Shown here one piece after another: positions 1 through 5,581 of a stretch of 9,044 nt of DNA. The stretch lies in NCBI GenBank assembly GCA_964612525.1, contig CAZTCQ010000091.1, positions 1-9,044 of the forward strand, given 5' to 3'. The position numbers and the translations under genes were made by a program. The notes below the pieces were generated by a model, which saw only the letters and a program-made list of their open reading frames with translations, searched no databases and was not told the DNA's origin. The DNA is from JAGNRR01 sp964612525. Its GTDB lineage: Bacteria; Bacteroidota; Bacteroidia; Chitinophagales; Chitinophagaceae. Position 1 is the first letter of the stretch. Each line of letters starts with the position of its first letter.

Positions 1-3
1 TTC

Positions 4-621
4 TTACTTCAACTTGCCTTCAAAATATTGCTTTACAATTCGAGTTGTGTTAGCAAGAGGACTTCTTAATTTTTTGCTACATTCGGCACATTCTTTTAAT
101 GCTACTTGAAGTGCTTTTCTATCAGAAATAAGAAATACTTTTTGTGTTCCCGGCTGATTAAGCCATACGTTCCATATTTTGTCAGAAATGCCAGCACGGG
201 CAGGAGTTGGATTTATTTGATCTGGCCAAATGCTGCGATATTCATCTAATAATTTTGTACTGTGCACACGTTGCAAGTAGCCACCGTAAACAGGGCCTTT
301 TCTTTTCATTTTGATTAGTCGTCTCATAAAGAAGCCTTTTTTGTTTTGAAAAGCAAGAATGTCTTGATCCTTGTAAAGCTTGCCATCGGCAAATGCTCCA
401 CGATCGTATAGCTTACCCTTCATGATAAGTTTTTCGTATTCTAAGGTGTCTTGTGGATTTTTCTTAAGTATCAAAAAGTTACCTTTTCCTTGAATGCGCT
501 GCTCAGGGTAAGGTGTAATTTTGAAGTTTCCAGATGACTGTCTGCTCTGGGCTAAGGAGTTATTGGAAAATGAAATTGTAAAAATAAAAAGTGCTATGAG
601 GGTGGGAGACATTGTTTTCAT
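4..621 (-). CDS. Hypothetical exported protein, 205 aa
   Basis: I do not recognise this protein. It starts with ATG at 621-619 and ends with TAA at 6-4, so it is complete. Residues 1-24 look like a Sec signal peptide: a short basic start, a hydrophobic core (LIALFIFTISF), then SLAQS, giving likely cleavage after Ala24. The mature part is basic and of mixed alpha/beta character, with no membrane segment. The only two cysteines form a C178-A-E-C181 pair near the C-terminus, which could be a disulfide or a metal site, though one CxxC alone proves neither. A second ATG at 612-610 (Met4) is an alternative start that keeps the signal peptide. It lies downstream of the other minus-strand exported-protein gene, separated by 210 nt that contain an inverted palindrome pair, so co-transcription is possible but not shown. 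No clear TAnnTTTG element precedes it. The reading frame is confident; the function is unknown. Confidence 0.8.
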   Translation of the reverse strand: MKTMSPTLIALFIFTISFSNNSLAQSRQSSGNFKITPYPEQRIQGKGNFLILKKNPQDTLEYEKLIMKGKLYDRGAFADGKLYKDQDILAFQNKKGFFMRRLIKMKRKGPVYGGYLQRVHSTKLLDEYRSIWPDQINPTPARAGISDKIWNVWLNQPGTQKVFLISDRKALQVALKECAECSKKLRSPLANTTRIVKQYFEGKLK

Positions 622-741
622 TCTTTAAAACTAAGTAATTCGAAATAAATAGTACGCCAATGCTTTACGAAACTCTTTATGCAAGGTAATAGTGTAGTTT
701 AAATTGAATTCGGGATTTGGCTGTAATTAATGTCCCCTCTA

Positions 742-812
742 GGCGTAGATTGCATCTACGCTTTCATATTTTTTGATGCTAAATATACCAAGGTGCAGAT
801 GCAATCTACACC
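742..812. repeat. BIME-like pair of inverted imperfect palindromes
   Basis: Two 20-bp units face each other across 31 nt. Unit 1 (742-761) reads GGCGTAGATTGCATCTACGC. Unit 2 (793-812), read on the minus strand, is GGTGTAGATTGCATCTGCAC, matching unit 1 at 17 of 20 positions. Each unit folds alone: 743-750 pairs with 754-761 (8 bp, TGC loop), and 793-800 pairs with 804-811 with one mismatch that becomes G-U in minus-strand RNA. The two units can also pair with each other. A further 5-bp match (GGCTG 719-723, CAGCC 813-817) flanks them. Short palindromes in inverted pairs between genes are the hallmark of REP/BIME elements, which are mobilised by RAYT transposases; membership of such a family here is inferred. 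The pair begins 19 nt past the stop codon of the upstream minus-strand gene, so it could stabilise that mRNA's 3' end or attenuate read-through. Confidence 0.7.
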
Positions 813-831
813 CAGCCGTGGAAACATAAAT

Positions 832-1416
832 CTAATAATCCTCGTCTACATCTTGTTTAAGATAAAGGTTGTAGTTGGCTTCTAATTCAACATCCTTGTA
901 GCTTAGATAAATGTAATGGGTCTCTGTACCTTTTTTTCGTGTCAGTTTATTTTTCTTTAAATAAATCTGTCCGCCTTTTAGTTTTTCATTGGAGTCTCTC
1001 CAGTACATTGTTGAACTATACAATTCTCCTAGCTTTACTTTCTTTGTCGAAATGGAATCGGTAGCGTATGGCTGTCCGTATTTTTTGTTGAGGTTTTGAG
1101 TTATTTCTTTATGTAAGGCTTTGACTTCTCTAAGATTTTCAGTTGAAAAAAGAAAAGCAATTTCATAAAGCCTATTAAAATTATCAAAAAAGTATTTTGT
1201 ATCCTTCAATTGATTCCCTCCAAAATCTCCCTTTAGGGTATACATCATATTACCACCATATCCGTTTTGTGGTTGTTCACCACGAGATTTTAGAAGCTCA
1301 AGTACTTCTTGCTTTGTACTTCCTAAGCTAACCCCTTTAGCTTGTGTAATCTTACTTTGAGCAAATAGTGAACTCGTGCTAATTAATATGGCTAGTAGGG
1401 TCGTTAAAAATTTCAT
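832..1416 (-). CDS. Hypothetical exported protein, 194 aa
   Basis: I cannot assign a family with certainty. I chose the ATG at 1416-1414; a longer reading from TTG at 1434 would add six residues (MYIYHS) in front of a standard signal peptide. From the ATG, residues 1-19 read as a Sec signal (MKF, hydrophobic core LLAILISTSS, LFA) with cleavage before Gln20. Residues 28-45 (GVSLGSTKQEVLELLKSR) resemble the G-x-s-xx-EV-xx-LLG opening of SmpA/BamE-like small periplasmic domains, a weak similarity judged by eye. The rest alternates predicted strands with aromatic and charged residues (KYFFDNFNRLYEI around 92-104, THYIYLSY near 166-173) and ends in an acidic DVDEDY tail. It has no cysteine and no second membrane segment. 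A TAnnTTT-type element lies 7 nt before the start. The protein is probably periplasmic. Confidence 0.8.
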   Translation of the reverse strand: MKFLTTLLAILISTSSLFAQSKITQAKGVSLGSTKQEVLELLKSRGEQPQNGYGGNMMYTLKGDFGGNQLKDTKYFFDNFNRLYEIAFLFSTENLREVKALHKEITQNLNKKYGQPYATDSISTKKVKLGELYSSTMYWRDSNEKLKGGQIYLKKNKLTRKKGTETHYIYLSYKDVELEANYNLYLKQDVDEDY

Positions 1417-1423
1417 GCTGTGG

Positions 1424-1431
1424 TAAATGTA
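1424..1431 (-). promoter_or_regulatory. Candidate -7 promoter element
   Basis: Read on the minus strand this is TACATTTA, one base off the Bacteroidota -7 consensus TAnnTTTG. It ends 7 nt before the ATG at 1416. A TTTG lies 16 nt upstream (complement of 1448-1451), slightly closer than the usual 17-23 nt for a -33 partner. If used, transcription would begin at or within a few bases of the start codon. Confidence 0.35.
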
Positions 1432-1453
1432 CAACTTAATGTAGTTTCAAAAG

Positions 1454-1465
1454 CTATCGGGATAG
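1454..1465. repeat. 12-bp palindrome, CTATC-GG-GATAG
   Basis: A perfect 5-bp inverted repeat (CTATC 1454-1458, GATAG 1461-1465) with a 2-nt centre, just upstream of the candidate minus-strand promoter. The core GCTATCGGGA resembles a motif I recall as frequent between genes in some Bacteroidota, but that is memory, not a search. It could be a small operator or a fragment of a dispersed repeat. A two-base loop is too tight for a good RNA hairpin. Confidence 0.3.
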
Positions 1466-1529
1466 GGCGTACATAAATGCACGAGAAACATTAATTGAAG
1501 CAGCGCCTAATTCTCGCCCTCGTTTTTCG

Positions 1530-1537
1530 TATATTTG
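1530..1537 (+). promoter_or_regulatory. Candidate -7 promoter element (TATATTTG)
   Basis: An exact match to TAnnTTTG, the same octamer found before the EGF lipoprotein gene. No TTG is visible 17-23 nt upstream, so only half of the promoter consensus is present. It lies 5 nt before a GTG that opens a 33-codon reading frame. Confidence 0.4.
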
Positions 1538-1542
1538 AAAAA

Positions 1543-1644
1543 GTGAAAAGATCAAAACGAATTTTCTTGTCCATCATTTCATTTCTATTAATGATGCCAT
1601 CAGCCGATTTAATATCCTATGTAGAAAAGAAAAATGAAAGCTAA
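1543..1644 (+). CDS. Possible 33-aa signal-peptide-like small protein
   Basis: This short frame runs from GTG (1543-1545) to TAA (1642-1644). Its product has a basic N-terminus (KRSKR), a hydrophobic stretch of about 13 residues (IFLSIISFLLMMP), then a small hydrophilic tail (DLISYVEKKNES), the build of a signal peptide or a single-span membrane peptide. A TATATTTG element lies 5 nt before the start, the same layout as the lipoprotein gene at 1757. Against it: the start is GTG, 33 codons can be open by chance in AT-rich DNA, and it may be the broken 5' end of a former exported-protein gene, since nothing recognisable follows. I cannot name a function. Confidence 0.3.
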   Translation: MKRSKRIFLSIISFLLMMPSADLISYVEKKNES

Positions 1645-1651
1645 GGGTTTG

Positions 1652-1730
1652 CAGCTAATTCTTGTGGTGTAACGGTAAACCTCTTTTAAGGTTTAAGACA
1701 AGTTTGGACACCAACAAGAGGTCTCAGCTG
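1652..1730. repeat. Nested inverted repeat upstream of the lipoprotein gene
   Basis: A 79-nt stretch folds as nested stems. The outer stem is CAGCT (1652-1656) with AGCTG (1726-1730). The middle stem is 1659-1670 with 1708-1720, twelve pairs counting one G-U, interrupted by a single bulged A at 1713. The inner hairpin is AAACCT (1677-1682) with AGGTTT (1689-1694) around a 6-nt loop. The bases TGGTGTAACGGTAA (1665-1678) look like the D-arm of a bacterial tRNA, but no proper acceptor, anticodon and T arms can be built. It ends 13 nt before the -7 element of the lipoprotein gene, covering the place a -33 element or an operator would occupy. It could be a structured RNA, a decayed tRNA or mobile-element remnant, or a cis-regulatory DNA structure. 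There is no terminator-like U-run. Confidence 0.45.
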
Positions 1731-1743
1731 ACCATTTGTTCGC

Positions 1744-1751
1744 TATATTTG
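1744..1751 (+). promoter_or_regulatory. Candidate -7 promoter element (TATATTTG) of the EGF lipoprotein gene
   Basis: An exact match to TAnnTTTG, ending 5 nt before the ATG at 1757. There is no TTG at the usual -33 distance; that position lies in the right arm of the nested inverted repeat. This spacing would put the transcription start at or beside the ATG, giving a leaderless or nearly leaderless mRNA. Confidence 0.45.
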
Positions 1752-1756
1752 TGTGC

Positions 1757-2248
1757 ATGAAAAAATCGCGCATTTTTATCCTAACGGCATTCTCTTTTTT
1801 CCTATTTACAAGTTCTGTTACATTTTTATCGTCTTGCAATAAAAATACCTGCGAGGGAATTTCTTGTAAGAATGGAGGTAGTTGTTCGGATGGTACTTGC
1901 TCCTGTGAAAGCGGATATTATGGTGCGCTCTGTGAGAATTTAGAGCGTGATAAATATATTGGACGTTATGAAGAAACGGGTGGGGCCGGCTCTATCCTAA
2001 ATGTATCGGCCGGGTCGGGCGATTTTATTTTAAATATACAGTATGAGAGTGGTAATAGTATAATTGTGGGCAATTGGACAAGTTCGGGTGCCACCTTCCC
2101 ACAACAAAATATTGGAGGTGGGGTGAGTGTCCGAAATGGTAAACTTAGTTTAAATGGTACCGAATTGACTATGACCTATGAATCATACTTTAGCGGTATG
2201 GGAGGAGGCACATGGGGTGAAGTGATTTTTGTGGGAGAAAGATTATAG
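1757..2248 (+). CDS. Lipoprotein with an EGF-like domain, 163 aa
   Basis: I chose the ATG at 1757 over a TTG at 1736, because the ATG gives a clean signal peptide (MKKSR then a hydrophobic core) and follows a promoter element. Residues 24-27 (LSSC) form a lipobox, so Cys27 is probably lipidated and the protein exported. Residues 32-59 are an EGF-like module with six cysteines (C32, C37, C43, C48, C50, C59), including the typical CxC and the G-Y-Y-G-x-x-C ending; the family pairing is 1-3, 2-4, 5-6. Residues 64-163 form a Gly/Ser/Asn-rich, probably all-beta domain (repeats of the type KYIGRYEE, GTELTMTY), similar in style to Bacteroidota lipoproteins that join EGF to a small beta-barrel-like domain. 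It is likely outer-membrane anchored; no acidic surface-export signal follows Cys27. Ligand and role are unknown. It is monocistronic in appearance, about 100 nt before crtI. Confidence 0.85.
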   Translation: MKKSRIFILTAFSFFLFTSSVTFLSSCNKNTCEGISCKNGGSCSDGTCSCESGYYGALCENLERDKYIGRYEETGGAGSILNVSAGSGDFILNIQYESGNSIIVGNWTSSGATFPQQNIGGGVSVRNGKLSLNGTELTMTYESYFSGMGGGTWGEVIFVGERL

Positions 2249-2313
2249 AAGCTAATTATCCTATTCACCCTTAAATATATAGCTTTAAAGACTAGCCTTT
2301 ACCTTAGCAGTTG

Positions 2314-2321
2314 TACTTTTG
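2314..2321 (+). promoter_or_regulatory. Candidate -7 promoter element of the carotenoid operon
   Basis: TACTTTTG matches TAnnTTTG exactly and lies 28 nt before the crtI start codon, leaving a leader of roughly 20 nt. No TTG stands 17-23 nt upstream. No operator-like palindrome or other regulator signature was seen around it, so how the operon is controlled is not visible. Confidence 0.4.
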
Positions 2322-2349
2322 TTTAAATTTTTACAGTAATACTTAAACA

Positions 2350-3822
2350 TTGAAAAAAAGCGTAAGCATTATCGGTTCTGGGTTTTCAAGTTTGGCGGCA
2401 GCTTCTTATTTGGCGTCCGCAGGGCTTTCCGTAACCGTGTTCGAAAAAAATAGTCAGTTTGGAGGCAGAGCGCGACAATTTAAAAAAGACGGCTATCTTT
2501 TTGACATGGGTCCGAGTTGGTATTGGATGCCCGATGTGTTCGAAAAGTTTTTTAATCACTTTGATAAAAAAGTGAGTGACTACTATGAATTAGAAAAACT
2601 AAGCACTGCCTACAATGTCTACTTTGGCGTGGAAGATAAAATTGCGATCCCGTCTTCGCCAGAAAAAATTATTGACCTTTTTGAAAAAGAAGAAGCGGGG
2701 AGTGGTGAGCAGCTAAAAAAGTTTTTAGCGCATGCCAAAAGTAATTATGACATTGCAGTAAAAGACTTGGTCTATCGTCCGGGTGTATCTCCGCTCGAAT
2801 TAGTTACGCTGAAAACGATTCCAAAATTGAACCAGCTTTTCTTTGATATTAGAAAACTCATTGCGCGTAGTTTTAAGAGTGATCGTCTCAAAAAAATATT
2901 AGAATTTCCTGTTTTGTTTTTAGGCGCCAAGCCGGGGAATACGCCTGCCATGTATAGTTTTATGAATTGGGCTGACTTCGGTTTAGGCACCTGGCATCCG
3001 AAAGGAGGTATGTATAAAATCGTAGAGGGAATGCTGTCCTTGGCTAAGGAGTTAGGCGTAGATTTTGTGTCCAATGCCAACGTAGACGAGATTTTAACTG
3101 ATGATACAGGCAAAGCCATTGGCGTAAAGATTAATGGTGAAGAAAAACTCAGTGACGTAGTGCTGAGCGGAGCAGATTATCATCATACCGAAACCTTGCT
3201 GCCGCAGAAACTACGACAATATTCTGAAGCTTATTGGGACAAGCGTGTCTTTGCGCCTTCTAGTTTATTATTTTACGTTGGTTTCTCTGAAAAAATAAAA
3301 AACGTAGAGCATCATAATTTATTTTTTGACGAAGAATTTGATGCACATGCCGAGTATATTTATGATGAACCTGCTTGGCCCAAAGATCCATTATTCTATG
3401 CGAACTTTCCTTCAGCAACCGATGCTAGCTTTGCGCCTGAGAATTGTGAAGCCGCCATGTTTTTGATTCCGATTGCACCCGGATTAAATGACACAGAAGA
3501 ATTGCGCAAACAGTATTTTGACATTGTGATTAAGCGTACCGAAAAAATTACGAATCAAAGCTTGGCCGATAAAATAGAATTTATGGAATCCTATTGCGTG
3601 AATGATTTTATTGAGGATTATAATTCTTACAAGGGCAATGCGTATGGCATGGCTAATATTTTAACGCAGACTGCTTTTTTACGACCAAAAATTAAAAGTA
3701 AAAAAGTAAAGAATTTATTTTTTACTGGTCAGCTAACGGTTCCTGGTCCGGGTGTGCCGCCAGCCTTAATTTCGGGTAAAATTGCCGCAGAAGCTATTTT
3801 AAAAGAATTGAAACTATCCTAG
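2350..3822 (+). CDS. crtI: Phytoene desaturase CrtI, 490 aa
   Basis: FAD-dependent desaturase that introduces double bonds into phytoene, typically giving lycopene; CrtI enzymes are membrane-associated. Residues 4-33 form the N-terminal dinucleotide-binding Rossmann motif (G9-S-G11-F-S-S, then E32 at the end of strand 2), followed by FGGRA at 37-41 and the family-typical FDMGPSWYWMPD (51-62). The C-terminal CrtI signature lies at about 455-480 (NLFFTGQLTVPGPGVPPALISG). The length of 490 aa is usual for the family. The start is TTG: an in-frame TAA at 2344-2346 excludes any upstream start, and the next Met (residue 53) would delete the FAD-binding fold. It opens the carotenoid operon, and its TAG touches the crtB ATG with no gap. 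Related CrtN or CrtD-type desaturases are alternatives, but the neighbouring phytoene synthase and CrtZ favour CrtI. Confidence 0.95.
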   Translation: MKKSVSIIGSGFSSLAAASYLASAGLSVTVFEKNSQFGGRARQFKKDGYLFDMGPSWYWMPDVFEKFFNHFDKKVSDYYELEKLSTAYNVYFGVEDKIAIPSSPEKIIDLFEKEEAGSGEQLKKFLAHAKSNYDIAVKDLVYRPGVSPLELVTLKTIPKLNQLFFDIRKLIARSFKSDRLKKILEFPVLFLGAKPGNTPAMYSFMNWADFGLGTWHPKGGMYKIVEGMLSLAKELGVDFVSNANVDEILTDDTGKAIGVKINGEEKLSDVVLSGADYHHTETLLPQKLRQYSEAYWDKRVFAPSSLLFYVGFSEKIKNVEHHNLFFDEEFDAHAEYIYDEPAWPKDPLFYANFPSATDASFAPENCEAAMFLIPIAPGLNDTEELRKQYFDIVIKRTEKITNQSLADKIEFMESYCVNDFIEDYNSYKGNAYGMANILTQTAFLRPKIKSKKVKNLFFTGQLTVPGPGVPPALISGKIAAEAILKELKLS

Positions 3823-4662
3823 ATGATTAATTTGTACACCAAAATATCAGAGATGGGTTCTCGTATTATTACGAAGGAATATAGCACTTCCTTTTCCATA
3901 GCGGTAAGTTTGTTAGATGCGGAGATTCGTCAAGCGGTGTATAATATCTATGGCTTTGTGCGAGTAGCCGATGAAATCGTGGATACGTTTCATGATTTTC
4001 CACAAGAAGAATTGTTGAATCGATTTGAGGATGATTATCGTCATGCGATCCAAACAGGTATTAGTTCAAATCCTGTGCTGCAAGCTTTTCAGCATACGGT
4101 GAACGAGTACAATATTGACATGCACTTGATCGAAGCTTTTATGAAAAGTATGCGAGCCGATTTAAGCAAAGAAGATTACGATACGCCCGAAGAAATAGCG
4201 GAATATATTTACGGGTCGGCTGATGTGGTAGGATTGATGTGCCTTAAAGTTTTTGTGAAAGGAAATCAAGCGGAATATGAGAAACTAAAAGCATCGGCTA
4301 TGAAGCTAGGTTCTGCTTTTCAAAAAGTAAATTTCCTGAGAGACATTCATCATGACTTTAATGCGCTGAATCGTTCTTACTTTCCCAACGTGAACCCTGA
4401 AAATATGACAGAGGCTGATAAAAAAGCCATCGTAGAAGATGTAGAATCAGAATTTAAAGAAGCTTTGGTGGGCATCAAGCAATTGCCGAAGCGCGCACGC
4501 TTTGGGGTTTATGTGGCCTATAATTATTTTTATCTTTTACTAAAAAAGATTAATAATACGAGTGCTGAGGTGATTATGGCCAAGCGCATCCGAGTGTCAA
4601 ATTTTAGAAAAATAACATTATTAATAAAATCTTATCTTGTCAATAAACTAAATTTGATATAA
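3823..4662 (+). CDS. crtB: Phytoene synthase CrtB, 279 aa
   Basis: Condenses two geranylgeranyl diphosphates head-to-head into phytoene, the first committed carotenoid step. It belongs to the squalene/phytoene synthase family: the first Asp-rich motif is D50-E-I-V-D54, and the second is L172-R-D174-I-H-H-D178, preceded by the usual GSAFQKVNF. These motifs bind diphosphate through magnesium. Residues 134-139 (DVVGLM) match the family's conserved active-site segment. The ATG immediately follows the crtI stop, and the TAA shares its last A with the next ATG (TAATG), so translation is probably coupled on both sides. The family also includes dehydrosqualene and squalene synthases; pairing with CrtI and CrtZ makes the phytoene function much more likely. 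The length is typical of Bacteroidota CrtB, shorter than many proteobacterial enzymes. Confidence 0.95.
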   Translation: MINLYTKISEMGSRIITKEYSTSFSIAVSLLDAEIRQAVYNIYGFVRVADEIVDTFHDFPQEELLNRFEDDYRHAIQTGISSNPVLQAFQHTVNEYNIDMHLIEAFMKSMRADLSKEDYDTPEEIAEYIYGSADVVGLMCLKVFVKGNQAEYEKLKASAMKLGSAFQKVNFLRDIHHDFNALNRSYFPNVNPENMTEADKKAIVEDVESEFKEALVGIKQLPKRARFGVYVAYNYFYLLLKKINNTSAEVIMAKRIRVSNFRKITLLIKSYLVNKLNLI

Positions 4663-5093
4663 TGAAGATTTTGCTAGGTTTACTATTATTGGCAGCAAGT
4701 AACACAAGTGTGAAAAGCATTGTGAATGAGTTTCATGATTTGCGAACTGAAAAAACTGAGTTGGCTTTTATCGAAAAATATAAAGGAAGTTCAAAGGTGA
4801 GTGTGAAGGTCTACGTGCTAGCTGCACGAATGAAACAGGCCGAGTATACTATGAATCCGGTGAAGAAAATTAAAATATTTAATCGATATAAAAAACAATT
4901 GAATGCTTTGGTAAAAGCGAATCCGAAAAATATTCATGCGCACTATATGCGATTAGTGATTCAAGAAAAGACACCTTCTTTCATAGGGTACAATGATTTT
5001 TTGGCGGAGGATAAACGAATCTTACGAACTTATTTACGGGCTGAACATTCTGCTTATTTAGAAAAATTAATTAAGAAAAATACAAGTTTATGA
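4662..5093 (+). CDS. Uncharacterised exported protein within the carotenoid operon, 143 aa
   Basis: I do not recognise a named family. The ATG overlaps the crtB stop by 1 nt, and the TGA overlaps the crtZ ATG by 4 nt (ATGA), so it is a genuine, translationally coupled operon member. Residues 1-19 (MKILLGLLLLAASNTSVKS) look like a Sec signal or a single N-terminal membrane anchor. The remainder is lysine-rich and almost entirely helical, with a NPKNIHAHYMRL stretch (87-98) that resembles a TPR-type turn-helix, followed by a TPSFIGYN segment (104-111) and acidic/basic helices to the end. There is no cysteine and no metal-binding cluster. A lycopene cyclase was considered and dismissed: CrtY has a FAD-binding fold, and CrtYc/Yd types have several membrane spans, neither seen here. 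It may be an accessory factor for carotenoid delivery or enzyme assembly at the membrane, which is inference from position only. Confidence 0.9.
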   Translation: MKILLGLLLLAASNTSVKSIVNEFHDLRTEKTELAFIEKYKGSSKVSVKVYVLAARMKQAEYTMNPVKKIKIFNRYKKQLNALVKANPKNIHAHYMRLVIQEKTPSFIGYNDFLAEDKRILRTYLRAEHSAYLEKLIKKNTSL

Positions 5094-5563
5094 TTTTAGG
5101 ATACATATTAATTACAATCGGTTCATTCTTGTTTATGGAAGCCGCTACTTGGTTTTCGCATAAGTATATCATGCACGGTTTTTTATGGTATTTACATGAA
5201 GATCACCATCAACCTAAGTACCAAAATACTTTTGAGAAAAATGATTGGTTTTTTGTATTTGGTGCCATCCCGAGTATCATTCTTTTTTATAAAGGAGTCA
5301 ACCCCGAATTGAATTATAAGTTTTTTATTGCCTTGGGTATTTTGTGTTACGGAATCGCTTATTTTATTGTTCATGATGTTATTATACACCGACGATTCAA
5401 CTGGTTTCAAAATTCAAAAAGCTGGTACATAATTGGTCTGAGAAAAGCTCACAAAGTGCATCACAAACATCTAGGTAAAGAAGATGGTGAATGTTTTGGT
5501 ATGCTCAATGTCCCCCGGAAATATTATCAAATCGCAAAAGGAAAACAAAGCACGGAGTCCTAG
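5090..5563 (+). CDS. crtZ: Beta-carotene hydroxylase CrtZ, 157 aa
   Basis: Membrane-bound non-haem di-iron hydroxylase of the fatty-acid-hydroxylase superfamily. It adds 3- and 3'-hydroxyls to beta-ionone rings, turning beta-carotene into cryptoxanthin and zeaxanthin. All four histidine clusters are present: H24-x4-H29, H36-x2-H39-H40, H95-x4-H100 and H121-x2-H124-H125. Hydrophobic spans lie at about 2-19, 54-67 and 78-94. The length is typical of short CrtZ enzymes. The start codon overlaps the stop of the unknown gene by 4 nt, indicating coupled translation. Its substrate needs beta-rings, but no lycopene cyclase is encoded in the window. Some CrtZ relatives act on ketolated or monocyclic carotenoids, so the exact product is uncertain. 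Confidence 0.93.
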   Translation: MILGYILITIGSFLFMEAATWFSHKYIMHGFLWYLHEDHHQPKYQNTFEKNDWFFVFGAIPSIILFYKGVNPELNYKFFIALGILCYGIAYFIVHDVIIHRRFNWFQNSKSWYIIGLRKAHKVHHKHLGKEDGECFGMLNVPRKYYQIAKGKQSTES

Positions 5564-5581
5564 CTTGTTTAATCGAAGGGC

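Noticed and set aside
1652..1734. A tRNA gene
   Set aside because: A D-arm-like stretch, a CTTTTAA loop and a following A-CCA are present, but the anticodon stem fails at its third pair, there is no T arm with TTCRA, and the arms cannot be combined into one 72-90 nt cloverleaf.
1736..1756. Longer lipoprotein start at TTG 1736
   Set aside because: It would put MFAIFVC before a complete signal peptide and place coding sequence over the promoter motif.
2249..2290. Terminator after the lipoprotein gene
   Set aside because: AAGCTA (2249-2254) and TAGCTT (2280-2285) pair for only 6 bp across a 25-nt AT-rich loop without a U-run, so it is not a convincing terminator.
2772..3119. Minus-strand open frame inside crtI
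   Set aside because: It is wholly antisense to a well-supported gene, has no family features, and is explained by codon bias of the plus-strand frame.
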